A stretch of 64,000 nt of DNA from Larkinella sp. C7 (GCF_006149005.1 NZ_VBSL01000001.1:124001-188000), one strand, 5' to 3'; counted from the stretch's first letter, positions 1-9,850 are shown. The notes: generated by a model from the sequence alone, not told the origin. Numbers and translations are program-made.

Positions 1-21
1 AAGTTCGGTTATCTCCACATC

Positions 22-84
22 TGCGTGCCGTCAGGTACGCGACCGTTGGATTTCTGCGAATCGTTGCGTACCTGACGGCACGCG
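22..84. repeat. Inverted repeat with 18-bp perfect arms
   Basis: Arms at 23-40 and 66-83 are perfect reverse complements (core GCGTGCCGTCAGGTACGC) around a 25-nt loop. The element lies downstream of the mutarotase gene. No T-run follows either arm, so a REP-like element is at least as likely as a terminator. Positions 85-172 hold no convincing gene. Confidence 0.7.
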
Positions 85-172
85 GAAGCATGATATACCC
101 ATTTTCTACCGACGCTGCGCGGTTGAATCCCTACGGGATAATTAGCAGATTTGATTTGATCCACAATTGGGT

Positions 173-487
173 TTAATCCATATGGAAAACCCGCTCCAAT
201 TGAATCGCAACCGGCGACTGATCCGGATTGGTGTCCATTAAATCGGCCATATACGCCCACCAGCGTTTCATCACGGGCAAACCCGGCAACTGATCGGCGG
301 TATGATTCTCCTCGCGCTTCTGTACACCGAACAGAATCCCGCTCGACCGATCGAGAAAAATGGAATAATCCCGGATACCGGCCTCGGTCAGTGCCTGCGA
401 CAATTCCGGCCAGATTTCATCGTGACGGCGTTGGTACTCAGCCTCCACGCCGGGTTTGAGTTTCATGGTAAAAGCAACTTCCTGCAT
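173..487 (-). CDS. rhaM: L-rhamnose mutarotase
   Basis: A 104-residue protein of the RhaM/RhaU dimeric ferredoxin-like fold, which interconverts the alpha and beta anomers of L-rhamnose in the cytoplasm before the isomerase step. Visible family features are the N-terminal strand leading to MKLKPG, the YQRRHDEIWPEL helix (conserved His), the YSIFLD strand and the KRWWAYMADLM segment with the tandem Trp. The length is normal for the family. An alternative start at the MKLKPG Met (466) is possible. It is the only rhamnose catabolic enzyme at this edge; GH106 and GH105 genes further along would supply rhamnose. Identification is confident; the exact start is less so. Confidence 0.9.
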   Translation of the reverse strand: MQEVAFTMKLKPGVEAEYQRRHDEIWPELSQALTEAGIRDYSIFLDRSSGILFGVQKREENHTADQLPGLPVMKRWWAYMADLMDTNPDQSPVAIQLERVFHMD

Positions 488-572
488 TTTAATTGGGTCT
501 AGAAAAGTCCTGGTTTTGCGTTCGCGGCCCCTGGTTGACTTGAATTACCAAAAGCGATTCGTTTGCGTTATT

Positions 573-3236
573 CTATTTGGCTAATCGCATTATTCCTTTG
601 ACCAACTGCACCAACACCACCGGTGCCAGACCGGCTGCGGCAATGAGCCAGAGTTCGGTGCTGGTCATGGGCTGAATGCTGAGCACCTGGTTTAAAAACG
701 GCACGTAGTACGTCAGAACCAAAATCACCAGACACAACAGCAAGGCGTACCAAATATACCGGTTTCGCGTAATCTCGTTGACAAAAAACGAATGGCCGGA
801 CCGCAGATTGAAAACGTGCAGCAATTGCGCAAACGACAGCGCGTAGAACGTCAGGTTGTTGCCTTCCTTTGCCGTCAGCCCCAGTTGGGTTGTGCCGATC
901 CAGTAGGCACCCAGCACCGAAACCGTCATGGCCAGGGCATAAAAAACCACCATGCGCCAGTCACGGGTATCCATAATCGGCGTTTTCGGGTCGCGGGGCG
1001 GCTGGTGCATCAGGCTTGAATTCTCGCGCCCCACCCCCAGCGCCAAAGCCGGGAACACGTCGGTGACGATGTTGATGAACAGAATCTGCAACGGCAGCAG
1101 CGGATTGCCAACGTTCAGAAAACCCGCAAACGTCACCACAAAAATCTCGCTCAAATTACACGACAGCAGGAACAGCACGAACTTGCGGATGTTCTCGAAA
1201 ATGACCCGTCCCTGGGCAATAGCGGCCACAATGGACGCAAACGAGTCGTCTTTCAGCACCATGTCGGCGGTTTCAGCGGCCACCTGCGTACCGCGCAAGC
1301 CCATCGCAATCCCGATGTCCGACTTCTTCAGCGCGGGCGCATCGTTGACGCCGTCACCGGTCATGCCCACAATATCGCCCTGTTGTTGATACAGGTCGAT
1401 CATGTCCAGCTTCTGGGCCGGGCTGACGCGGGCAAACACCCGGCATTCCAGCAGTTTCTTTTTGTCGGCTTCCGTCAGTTGATCCAGCGGTTTGAGGTCT
1501 TTGCCCGTCAGGACAATTTCTTCGCCGGGTTCGATCAGGTTCACTTTGGACGCAATCGTCAGGGCCGTTGCGGGGTGATCGCCGGTCACCATGATGACCT
1601 TGATGCCCGCAGCCCGGCAGGCTTTGAGTGCGGGCGTTACTTCGGTGCGGGGCGGATCGAGGAAACCGATCAGGCCGACATACGTCAGGTCGCCATCGGT
1701 AAAATCGTCACCCGGTTTTTCGCTGGTTTCCCGAAACGCAAACGCCAGCGTCCGCAGCCCGTCGACGGCCATTTTCTCGGAAATGTCATAATAGGCCTTC
1801 CGGTCTTGTTCGTTGAGCGACCTGCAGCGCTCCAACACTTCCTCTGCCGCGCCTTTCACGGCCACAAAATAACCGCCGTCGTGGGCGTGGAGCGTGCCCA
1901 TAATCCGGGTGTCCGAGCTAAAGGCCTGTTCGGCTTTGCGCGGAAAATTCTGGATGATGCGGTCGGGGTTGTGACCGGCGGCAATGGCGAATTTCAGCAG
2001 CGAAACTTCCACCGGATCGCCCACTTCCTTGGGTTTTCCCTTTACGATGTCGTAGTCCGCATTGTTGCACAAAACGCCCACGCGGATGAGTTGCTGGTAG
2101 GCATCGGATTCCGTGACGGCCTGATCACCCTCCACCACTTCCAGCTTTTTGGCTTCTGCATCGGCCCTGATCTCGGCGTGAAAATCCGGCAATTCGAGTG
2201 TGTTGACCTCAATGCGGTTTTGGGTCAGCGTGCCGGTTTTATCCGTAAAAATAACGTTGGTTCCGCCCAGCGTCTCAACGGCCGACAGCCGTTTGACGAT
2301 CACTTTCTTCTCCGCCAGCCGCAACATGCCGTAGGCCAGCGCAATGGTAGCCACCACCGACATGCCTTCCGGAATGGCCGCAATGGCCAGGGCCAGCGCG
2401 GTTTCGATCAGCCGCAGCGGTTCTTCTTTGCGGATCAATCCAACGATTAGAAACAGAGCCGCCAGTCCGACGGTCACCCAGATCAGCACTTTCGCCAGCG
2501 AATCCAGCTTCGCTTCCAGCGGTGTGGCCGACCGTTTGGCATCTTTCACCATCGTGGCAATTTTGCCCAGTTCCGTCTGCTGCCCGATGCCCGTCACGAT
2601 GGCCCGGCCGTTGCCCGCCGTCACGGGCGTTCCTTTGAACAGGCGGTTGTGCTGGTCGCCCAGGGGAGACTCGTCCGGCGGAATTTCCGTGTTTTTGTCA
2701 ACGGGCAGCGATTCACCGGTGAGGGCCGATTCGTCAATCTGCAACTGACTGATCTCGAACAGGTTGCCATCAGCGGCTACCAGATCACCGGCTTCTACGA
2801 CCAGGATATCGCCGAGCGTGACTTCTTCCGACGAAATTTCCCGGATGCGGCCGTCGCGCAACACCCGCGCGGGTGTGGTGTCCATTTTTCGCAGCGCATC
2901 CATCGACTGCCGGGCGTTCCATTCCAGCAAAAAACCGGTTACGGCGTTGACGAGCAAAACCGCAATGATGGCAAAGCCTTCGACGGTTTCGCCCAGAAAA
3001 AACGAAATACCGGCTGCTGCCGCCAGAATGTAGACAATGACGCCGGTGAACTGCCGCAGCAGAATCGTTACGGCGCTTTCGCGTTTAACTTCCTGCAACG
3101 CATTCGGTCCCAATTCGTCGTAGCGGTTTTTGGCTTCTTCAGCGGTCAGCCCGGTTTTGAGATCGACGTTCAGATCCTGCAGCAACTGGTCGATGGGAAT
3201 TTGATGCGGATGTTCGGGAGTTGTAATCGTAGACAT
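573..3236 (-). CDS. Cation-translocating P-type ATPase (P2-type)
   Basis: An integral membrane ATP-driven cation pump, most like bacterial Ca2+ or Na+/K+ P2 ATPases. The N-terminal cation-ATPase domain is followed by the actuator domain with the LTGES motif, a membrane helix with the PEG motif (AIPEGM), the phosphorylation motif DKTGTLTQNR (Asp near residue 332), the nucleotide-binding domain with KGAAEE, the hinge MTGDGVNDAPALKKSDIG, and six C-terminal membrane segments. The length of about 887 residues is typical. I start at the Met at 3236 (MSTITTPEH) because the 19-residue extension to 3293 has no family resemblance. Ion specificity cannot be fixed from sequence alone. It appears monocistronic. 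Confidence 0.9.
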   Translation of the reverse strand: MSTITTPEHPHQIPIDQLLQDLNVDLKTGLTAEEAKNRYDELGPNALQEVKRESAVTILLRQFTGVIVYILAAAAGISFFLGETVEGFAIIAVLLVNAVTGFLLEWNARQSMDALRKMDTTPARVLRDGRIREISSEEVTLGDILVVEAGDLVAADGNLFEISQLQIDESALTGESLPVDKNTEIPPDESPLGDQHNRLFKGTPVTAGNGRAIVTGIGQQTELGKIATMVKDAKRSATPLEAKLDSLAKVLIWVTVGLAALFLIVGLIRKEEPLRLIETALALAIAAIPEGMSVVATIALAYGMLRLAEKKVIVKRLSAVETLGGTNVIFTDKTGTLTQNRIEVNTLELPDFHAEIRADAEAKKLEVVEGDQAVTESDAYQQLIRVGVLCNNADYDIVKGKPKEVGDPVEVSLLKFAIAAGHNPDRIIQNFPRKAEQAFSSDTRIMGTLHAHDGGYFVAVKGAAEEVLERCRSLNEQDRKAYYDISEKMAVDGLRTLAFAFRETSEKPGDDFTDGDLTYVGLIGFLDPPRTEVTPALKACRAAGIKVIMVTGDHPATALTIASKVNLIEPGEEIVLTGKDLKPLDQLTEADKKKLLECRVFARVSPAQKLDMIDLYQQQGDIVGMTGDGVNDAPALKKSDIGIAMGLRGTQVAAETADMVLKDDSFASIVAAIAQGRVIFENIRKFVLFLLSCNLSEIFVVTFAGFLNVGNPLLPLQILFINIVTDVFPALALGVGRENSSLMHQPPRDPKTPIMDTRDWRMVVFYALAMTVSVLGAYWIGTTQLGLTAKEGNNLTFYALSFAQLLHVFNLRSGHSFFVNEITRNRYIWYALLLCLVILVLTYYVPFLNQVLSIQPMTSTELWLIAAAGLAPVVLVQLVKGIMRLAK

Positions 3237-3338
3237 AACGTGGATAGGAAAATGAGGCTTGGGTAATAACCAATTTTCTGGCGAAACCGCCAAATTAACA
3301 GCGCTTTGAATTGGTAGAAAGTCGTAGAATTTACTTTA

Positions 3339-3419
3339 AGTGGTATCGCGGAGTTGAGCGGAGAAAAAAGGAGTTGAGCGAAGTTATTCATTTTCTCTGC
3401 TCAACTCTGCGATACCACT
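3339..3419. repeat. Quasi-palindromic intergenic element, CAGAGTT family
   Basis: Arms at 3339-3367 and 3391-3419 are reverse complements with two mismatches, around a 23-nt loop that itself carries a third copy of the word GGAGTTGAGCG. It fills the gap between the divergent ATPase and GH105 genes. The words (GCAGAGTTGAGCAGAGAA) are shared with the elements at 16767, 20671 and 25304. No T-run follows, so it is not an ordinary intrinsic terminator. Confidence 0.85.
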
Positions 3420-3434
3420 CAATTTAAACATGCC

Positions 3435-5336
3435 ATGAAATATCTATTTCTGATCCTGTTCACTACCTGCGCTTTCGCCCAGCAAAAACCGTATTCCCAG
3501 CGCATGGCCGATTCGTTCATGACGTGGCACAAAGATTCGATTCTGATTGGAAACCACAAAACCGCCCGCTGGGATTATGAACAAGGACTGGTTCTGAAAG
3601 CCTTTGAACGGGTTTGGTACCGCACCGGCGACAGCAAATACTATTCGTATATTCTGAATGACATCAACCAGTTTGTGCGCGAAGACGGCAGCATCCGCAC
3701 TTACAAAATGGACGAGTTCAACATCGACAACGTCACGACCGGACGCGTGTTGCTGATGCTCGCCCAGCAGTCGCTGCCGGGCAAGGAAAAATTCCAGAAA
3801 GCGGCTTTTTTGTTACGCGATCAACTGGCCAAACAGCCGCGCACGAAAGAAGGCGGTTTCTGGCATAAAAACCGCTATCCGAACCAGATGTGGCTCGACG
3901 GGTTGTTCATGGCCGAGCCATTTTACGCCGAGTTCAGCCGGGTGTTCAACCAGCCGGAAAACTTCGACGACATCGCCAAACAGTTTGCGCTGATCGAAAA
4001 ACACCTGGTCGATGGTAAAACCGGGCTGCTCTACCACGGCTACGACGAAAGCCGCGAGCAGAAATGGGCGAATCCGAAAACCGGGCAGTCGCCCCACTTC
4101 TGGGGCCGGTCGATTGGCTGGTACGGCATGGCGCTGGTCGATGTACTGGATTATTTCCCGACAAACCACCCCCAACGCGCCAATCTGGTGAGCTACCTGC
4201 AACGGCTGGCAACCCCGATGGTAAAATACCAGGACCCCAAAACCGGCTGCTGGTACCAGATGACCACGCAGGGAACCCGGAAAGGCAATTACATTGAGGC
4301 TTCGGCGTCGTGCATGTTTGTGTATACGCTGGCGAAAGCCGTGCGGATGGGATACCTGGACAAGTCGTTTCTGGCTTCGGCGCAGAAAGGCTATCAGGGA
4401 ATTCTGAAAAATTTCATTGAAGAAGCCCCGAACGGGACCCTCAACCTCAACGGCACCGTCAGCGTGGGCGGCTTGGGGGGAACGCCCTACCGCGACGGCA
4501 GCTACGAATACTACCTGAGCGAACCGATCCGCAAAAATGACTTGAAGGGCGTTGGGCCGTTTATCATGGCGAGTCTGGAAATGGAAATTGCCCCGGAACT
4601 GACCCTCGGTGCCGGCAAAACCGTGGCCGTCGATTACCACTTCAACCACGAATTTCGCAAGGATTTACTCGGTCAAACCGAACAGTTTCACTACACCTGG
4701 GAAGACCGGATGCACTCGGGATTCTGGCACTGGGGCAATACTTTCCGTGAACTGGGCGCCAAAACCGTCCCGGTTCGAACCGCGCCGACCGCCGAATCGC
4801 TGAAAGGCATCGGCGTATACATCATCGTCGATCCCGATTCGCCGAAAGAAACCGCCAAACCCAACTACATCCAGTCGGCAGACATCCAGGCAATTGACGA
4901 ATGGGTGAAAGCCGGTGGGGTGCTGGTGATTATGGCGAATGACACCGCCAACTGCGAAACGAAGCACTTCAACGAACTGGCGCAGACCTTCGGCATCCGG
5001 TTTACCGACAAAAACCGCAACATGGTGAAGGGCAAAAACTGGGAGCAGGGCAAGGTGACGATTCCGGCTGGCAACCCGGTTTTTAAGGAAACGAAAGCGG
5101 TTTACATCAAGGAACTGGCGACGCTCGATCTCAAAGCCCCGGCCAAAGCCCTCGTTTCGGTAGAGGGCGACGTCATCATGGCGGTGGCGAAAGTGGGAAA
5201 AGGGACGGTTTTTGCCGTCGGTGACCCCTGGCTCTACAATGAATACACCGATGGCCGGATCATTCCGGCGGTTTACGAAAACTACAAAGCAAGTAAAGAG
5301 TTGGGAGCGTGGCTGCTGGAGCAGGTACGGAAGTGA
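3435..5336 (+). CDS. GH88/GH105 unsaturated glucuronyl/rhamnogalacturonyl hydrolase with C-terminal DUF4350-like domain
   Basis: A secreted enzyme of 633 residues with signal peptide MKYLFLILFTTCAFA. Residues about 20-375 form an alpha/alpha barrel of the YteR/YesR type, which removes a 4,5-unsaturated uronic acid from the non-reducing end of pectin or related oligosaccharides. Visible signatures are DNVTTGRVLL (catalytic Asp region), MWLDGLFMAEPFYAEF, HFWGRSIGWYGMALVDVL and EASASCMFVYTLAKAVRMGYL. Residues about 400-625 look like the DUF4350/GATase-like domain often fused to Bacteroidota GH105 enzymes (GVLVIMANDTANCE, GKGTVFAVGDPWLYNEY). Context with rhamnose mutarotase, GH106 and a hexuronate-type transporter supports a role in rhamnogalacturonan breakdown. 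Exact substrate is inferred. Confidence 0.88.
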   Translation: MKYLFLILFTTCAFAQQKPYSQRMADSFMTWHKDSILIGNHKTARWDYEQGLVLKAFERVWYRTGDSKYYSYILNDINQFVREDGSIRTYKMDEFNIDNVTTGRVLLMLAQQSLPGKEKFQKAAFLLRDQLAKQPRTKEGGFWHKNRYPNQMWLDGLFMAEPFYAEFSRVFNQPENFDDIAKQFALIEKHLVDGKTGLLYHGYDESREQKWANPKTGQSPHFWGRSIGWYGMALVDVLDYFPTNHPQRANLVSYLQRLATPMVKYQDPKTGCWYQMTTQGTRKGNYIEASASCMFVYTLAKAVRMGYLDKSFLASAQKGYQGILKNFIEEAPNGTLNLNGTVSVGGLGGTPYRDGSYEYYLSEPIRKNDLKGVGPFIMASLEMEIAPELTLGAGKTVAVDYHFNHEFRKDLLGQTEQFHYTWEDRMHSGFWHWGNTFRELGAKTVPVRTAPTAESLKGIGVYIIVDPDSPKETAKPNYIQSADIQAIDEWVKAGGVLVIMANDTANCETKHFNELAQTFGIRFTDKNRNMVKGKNWEQGKVTIPAGNPVFKETKAVYIKELATLDLKAPAKALVSVEGDVIMAVAKVGKGTVFAVGDPWLYNEYTDGRIIPAVYENYKASKELGAWLLEQVRK

Positions 5337-5466
5337 AGTTGGCTTTCCGGTCGGCTGTTTCGCAAGGGCAGCAAAGACTAAAAGGATACGGTGGGTTTTT
5401 GAAAAAAATGGTGTGGATAGCACACATTATCAACAGGACAAAGGTGCTGTTTTGCCGGCTGGCAGG

Positions 5467-5504
5467 CTGTCGGATTGGGGACAGATGCTGTCAAATTGGG
5501 GACA
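5467..5504. repeat. Direct repeat pair, 17 bp with 21-bp period
   Basis: CTGTCGGATTGGGGACA (5467-5483) and CTGTCAAATTGGGGACA (5488-5504) differ at two bases and are spaced by two helical turns. They lie between the convergent GH105 and HTCS genes, so an upstream operator role is unlikely. Tandem end repeats of this kind occur at the termini of some transposons such as the IS21 family, so a solo IS-end remnant is possible. That is inference only. Confidence 0.5.
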
Positions 5505-5535
5505 TTTACCCGGAAAAGGCCGGAAAGTCAGGGCA

Positions 5536-8500
5536 TCAGGGGCTTTTTGGAGGACTGGTCATGAACTCGGTGGGAGTTTGCTGATACACCTCTTTGAAAA
5601 CCATGGCGAAATGAGAAGGAGTGCTAAAACCAACCAGGTCGGCCGTCTCAGACACCGTATGACCCGCCTGGAGCAACCGGGCCGCTTTCCGGATCCGATA
5701 CTGCCGGATGAGTTCGTTGGGCACCCAGGGCGTTAAGCTGATTACTTTCCGGTGAAGCGTACGACGGCTGATGGCGAGTTGATCGGCCAGCCACTCGACA
5801 CTCAGTTGCGGATCATCGAGTCGCTCATCCATGAGTTCATAAATCCGTTCCAGCAAGGGGTGTGTGACCTCCCCTTCCACCAATGGAGCGGTAGCGCTTG
5901 CCAAAAACTGTTGCTGGTAGCGTTCACGGAGTCGTTGCTGTCGATTGAGCAGATTTTGAAGCCGCAGACGCAGTTCGGCCATGCTGAAAGGCTTGGTCAG
6001 GTAATCATCCGCTCCTTCCTGTAGCCCCTGTAGCCGACTCGGCTGGGCGGTTTTGGCCGTTAGCATCACAACGGCAATATGATCGGTATCCGCATGGCCT
6101 TTGATGAGTCGGCTCAATTCATGGCCATCCAGTCGGGGCATCATCACATCCGTCAGAACGATATCGGGCAGTTCAGCCTGGGTTACCTCCCACCCCTGCT
6201 GCCCGTCAACCGCCTGTAAAACCTGATAGGAAGCGGTCAGTTCACCCACCAGAAACTCCCTCAACTCCTGATTGTCTTCCACGATCAAAATGCGGGGAGC
6301 GGTCTTTCCCTCCGGTGACGGGCTCGTACCGGAAAGGTGATCAAGCGGTATCGGTGGGTCGGCAACAGGCAACGGCTCACCAGACACCCGGATCCGGGGA
6401 TGGTCGATATTGGTGACCGGGCTGACAGGCAGCGTCCAGTTGAAGCGGGTTCCTACCCCTACCTCACTCTCCACGGCAATGTGGCCACCGAGTAACTGAA
6501 TCAATTCGTGAACCAGCGCCAGCCCGAGGCCGGTGCCCTCATGGGTGCGGGTAGTGGAGGTGTCGGCCTGATAAAACCGGTTAAATATATGCGGAATATG
6601 TTGTTGAGCCATGCCGATGCCCGAATCGACCAGTTGAAATTGAACCCCCGTCATTTCGTCCGCTGCCCACACGGGCGCGACGGTCAGGGTGATGCTTCCC
6701 CCCGCCCCGGTAAATTTGAGGGCATTGGCGAGCAGATTGGTCAGAATTTTCTCCCACTTGTCTGCGTCGAAAAGCTGCGCCTGGGCGGGAAAGTGGTCCA
6801 TCGTACAGGTTAAAGTGATGCCTTTTTGCTCGGCGGCCCGCTGGAAAACCGCGACGATGGGGTGGATGAAGTCGCTGACCCGGCCCTGCATGGGCGAAAC
6901 CGTCATGTGATTCCCCTCCAGTTTGGCAATATCCAGCAATTGGTTGATCAGCCGCAGGAGCTGTTCGGCATTTTGGTGGATCAGCCGGAGCATCGGACCA
7001 TCGAACCGGCCTTCCTGGAGCAGTTTCTCCACCGGCGCGATGATCAGCGACAGAGGGGTACGAAACTCGTGGGTCATGTTGGAAAAAAAGTGCGTTTTCA
7101 GCTCATCGACGGCTTTGAGCTGCTCGGCCTGCCGACGGTTCAGTTCAAGCTCTTGGCGTTGTCGGAACCGGTTCGTAGAAATCCGGATATACCCCCAGAT
7201 TGCTCCGGCAACCGCCAGTCCGTAAAGGCTGTAGGCCCACCAGGTGGCCCACCAGGGCGGCTGGACAATCACCTGAATAGCGGCTTCGTGCGGGCTCCAG
7301 AACCCATTGCTGTTGGCGGCTTTTACCCGGAATGTATAGTGGCCCGGTGGCAGGCTGGTAAAATTGACCACGGTACGGTTTCCGTTCTGAACCCAGTCGG
7401 GGTTGATTCCAACGAGTTGGTAGGCATACTGGTTTTGCCGGGGTTGCTCATAGGCCAGCGCGGCAAAGGCAATCGACAAAAAATTCTCGTCGTGTTGCAG
7501 ATGAATAACGTCTCCGGTGATTTTCCGGGGTTTGTCCATGACCGTCAGGCCGGTAACATAAACCGGAAAAGGACGGATGTCATCGCGAACCTGGTCAGGG
7601 TCGAACTGGACAATGCCATTCTCACTGCCGAAAATGAGTTGATTGCCGTGTCGGAAGACGGCATTTTGCTTGAAGTTGTTGCTGGGTAAGCCGTCCGAAA
7701 CCTGGTAGCTGCGAATGGCTTTGGTACGGGGATCGATCCGGCAAAGACCGTCGTTGGTACTGAGCCAGAGATGCCCCGACGCATCTCCGGTGATGCCGAC
7801 GATGGTGTTGCCGGGGATGCCTTCCTGGTGGGTGATCGTAGAAAACAGGCCGGTCTTCGGGTCGAACCGGTTTAAACCGCCCAGGTAGGTGCCGATCCAG
7901 ATTATTCCGTTCGGATCTTCGTAGATGGTTCGAACGTCGTTGCTGCTCAGGTGTCCTTTGGGGCCGGCCGCATAGCGGGTTATTTGGCCCGTTTCGGGAT
8001 TTAGCCGGCACAGGCCCAACCGGTGGATCAGGATCCATACCGCACCGGTCTGGCTCACCAGAAGCCCATACACAAACCGGTCGGGGATGCCACCCGGTTT
8101 TCCCGGTTGATAGCGGTAGTAAGTGTATCGATGCGTCCGGACATTGAAAGAAGCAAAACCGCCATCGCCCCCAATCCAGACATCACCCTGCGGTTTCCCT
8201 TCCTTTTGCTGAACCGCAATAAACTGGGCCGGCATTTCCGACGGATATCCCGTAAACTGTCCGGATGCCTGATCAAAGTGGTACAAACCATCGTACGATC
8301 CCAGCCAGATTCCGTTCTTCCCGTCGGGTAAGAACGATCTCACCTCGTTGTAGTGATCTCCCACGGCGCCCAGCTTTTCGGGCGGTATGGGGTCAAGCCG
8401 TTTTTGATCGGCGGAGAGTCGGTATATTCCGGGTGAATTGTTAAACCAGAGCTGACCGTGCCTGTCTTTAAAGACGGCGTATGCTCTGTTCTCGGGTACA

Positions 8501-9615
8501 TGGGCCCTCCGCTCATTGGCCTTTACCTGGTAGGTGGAAAAAGGCTTGGTGTTCACAGCCTGCCGGTCGATCCCGTTGTTGGTTCCGATCCAGATCATGC
8601 CCGACCGGTCGTGGCAGATGGCCTGTATGCTACTGCTGGCCAGGCCTTTGTACCGGTTTGGGTCAGACTGGTACGTAAAAACCTGATCGCTGGCCGGGTT
8701 GATTCCCTGCAATCCTTTGGTGGTTCCGATCCAGATAATCCCGGTGGAATCCCGGTGGATGGTGTTCCGCCACACGAAGGAATGAAGTTCTCCACGCGGG
8801 TTGTAGGGAACCAGGTTCCACGGCTGGCTGCGCAGATCGAGTTTGAACAGACTGTAGCCCGCCAGGGCCGTACCCAGCCAGAGCACATCGTTCTCATCGA
8901 GGTAAAACGATTGGAAGGAGGGCTGGGGTCCCTTCAATCCCTGAACCGCCACCGGGGTGAATTTTCCGGTCGGGCGGTCGAAAAGGTACAATCCCTGGTG
9001 GGTGGCGACCCAGAAACGATGCTGTCGGTCTTCAAAAGCCGTAATTACCGGCACATCGGCAACGGGAGACGGGTAGAGGGTGAAATGGTGTCTGGCCGGG
9101 TCATAGCGGGCCAGACCCGCATAGGCGCTGATCCAGATGATGCGCTGCTGGTCGATGAAGATGGAATGCTGGTTATTCCACCGGTTGGCCTGGTTGGCCT
9201 GAATGGGATGCGGAATGACGCCCCCCGTTTTCCGGTTGATTTCATGCAATCCGCCCCCCCTGGTAACCGCCCAAAGCTGGGTCGAATCGCCTTCACACAG
9301 GCCCATGATGTAGCCATTCTGAAAGCTGCGGGTTGGCCGATTGGGATCCGGTTTAAAAACCGTGAAGGAAGAACCATCGTATTTATTGAGGCCCTCCCCC
9401 GTCCCAAACCACATAAAACCGTCCCGATCCTGGAGAATAGCCGTTATGAAGTCATTGGATAAGCCATCTTCTACCGACAGATGCTCAAATTGATTGGCGA
9501 TCGGGGATTTTTCAGAAAGACGGGGAGGCAGATTCGCGTAGGAACGCAGGAACGGTATGACTAAAAGGATGAGCCAGTACGGACGTACCATACAGAATGC
9601 CGACAGTTTTGACAT
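5536..9615 (-). CDS. Hybrid two-component system regulator (HTCS)
   Basis: A 1359-residue inner-membrane one-protein phosphorelay typical of Bacteroidota polysaccharide-sensing systems. After a signal/anchor region (1-30), the periplasmic part is a two-propeller sensor of Reg_prop repeats such as FMWFGTGEGLNKYDG and IIWIGTYLGGLNRFDP, followed by a Y_Y_Y domain (about 690-760) and a membrane segment (about 780-805). In the cytoplasm are HisKA (NMTHEFRTPLSL, His near 849), HATPase_c (NLLANALKFT, GTGLGLALV), a receiver (VEDN near 1111, DVMMPRLDG Asp near 1153, conserved Lys in LTKPF) and a C-terminal AraC-type HTH (from about 1277). HTCS proteins bind oligosaccharides and activate nearby glycan-use genes. 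The ligand is not deducible, but the neighbours suggest a pectic or rhamnose-containing glycan. Confidence 0.93.
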   Translation of the reverse strand: MSKLSAFCMVRPYWLILLVIPFLRSYANLPPRLSEKSPIANQFEHLSVEDGLSNDFITAILQDRDGFMWFGTGEGLNKYDGSSFTVFKPDPNRPTRSFQNGYIMGLCEGDSTQLWAVTRGGGLHEINRKTGGVIPHPIQANQANRWNNQHSIFIDQQRIIWISAYAGLARYDPARHHFTLYPSPVADVPVITAFEDRQHRFWVATHQGLYLFDRPTGKFTPVAVQGLKGPQPSFQSFYLDENDVLWLGTALAGYSLFKLDLRSQPWNLVPYNPRGELHSFVWRNTIHRDSTGIIWIGTTKGLQGINPASDQVFTYQSDPNRYKGLASSSIQAICHDRSGMIWIGTNNGIDRQAVNTKPFSTYQVKANERRAHVPENRAYAVFKDRHGQLWFNNSPGIYRLSADQKRLDPIPPEKLGAVGDHYNEVRSFLPDGKNGIWLGSYDGLYHFDQASGQFTGYPSEMPAQFIAVQQKEGKPQGDVWIGGDGGFASFNVRTHRYTYYRYQPGKPGGIPDRFVYGLLVSQTGAVWILIHRLGLCRLNPETGQITRYAAGPKGHLSSNDVRTIYEDPNGIIWIGTYLGGLNRFDPKTGLFSTITHQEGIPGNTIVGITGDASGHLWLSTNDGLCRIDPRTKAIRSYQVSDGLPSNNFKQNAVFRHGNQLIFGSENGIVQFDPDQVRDDIRPFPVYVTGLTVMDKPRKITGDVIHLQHDENFLSIAFAALAYEQPRQNQYAYQLVGINPDWVQNGNRTVVNFTSLPPGHYTFRVKAANSNGFWSPHEAAIQVIVQPPWWATWWAYSLYGLAVAGAIWGYIRISTNRFRQRQELELNRRQAEQLKAVDELKTHFFSNMTHEFRTPLSLIIAPVEKLLQEGRFDGPMLRLIHQNAEQLLRLINQLLDIAKLEGNHMTVSPMQGRVSDFIHPIVAVFQRAAEQKGITLTCTMDHFPAQAQLFDADKWEKILTNLLANALKFTGAGGSITLTVAPVWAADEMTGVQFQLVDSGIGMAQQHIPHIFNRFYQADTSTTRTHEGTGLGLALVHELIQLLGGHIAVESEVGVGTRFNWTLPVSPVTNIDHPRIRVSGEPLPVADPPIPLDHLSGTSPSPEGKTAPRILIVEDNQELREFLVGELTASYQVLQAVDGQQGWEVTQAELPDIVLTDVMMPRLDGHELSRLIKGHADTDHIAVVMLTAKTAQPSRLQGLQEGADDYLTKPFSMAELRLRLQNLLNRQQRLRERYQQQFLASATAPLVEGEVTHPLLERIYELMDERLDDPQLSVEWLADQLAISRRTLHRKVISLTPWVPNELIRQYRIRKAARLLQAGHTVSETADLVGFSTPSHFAMVFKEVYQQTPTEFMTSPPKSP

Positions 9616-9671
9616 GACTAAATACGACTATGGATGCTGTACAGCTTAGTATTCTATCCCCTGGTTTATCA

Positions 9672-9702
9672 CAAATATAGCCCACTTGCTACAAGCGACA
9701 AC
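9672..9702 (-). promoter_or_regulatory. Bacteroidota-type promoter of the HTCS gene
   Basis: On the minus strand an exact -7 box TATATTTG (9679-9672) is preceded by GTTG (9702-9699) with a 19-bp spacer, matching the Bacteroidota consensus TTTG-N19-TAnnTTTG at all -7 positions and three of four -33 positions. Predicted leader length is about 50 nt. Confidence 0.65.
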
Positions 9703-9814
9703 CGATTGAACCGGTTATTGCGTAAACGGGACCGCCCGGCGGTTTTTCCCGTATTAACCAGCAATTTTTTCCGATCACCTCTGTGCTACAATTAAAAATA
9801 TTTATTAAAAAAGT

Positions 9815-9845
9815 TTTTAACAAATTGACTCTATCCATACCTTTG
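9815..9845 (+). promoter_or_regulatory. Bacteroidota-type promoter of the TetR gene, probably leaderless
   Basis: The -7 box TACCTTTG (9838-9845) matches TAnnTTTG exactly. TTTT at 9815-9818 sits 19 bp upstream as a one-mismatch -33 element. The ATG at 9851 starts only 5 nt after the box, where transcription itself should begin, so the mRNA is predicted to have almost no 5' leader. Confidence 0.65.
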
Positions 9846-9850
9846 TGCCG

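Noticed and set aside
1383-2450. Open frame of 355 codons on the plus strand
   Set aside because: It is antisense to the P-type ATPase catalytic domains and has no recognisable protein features.
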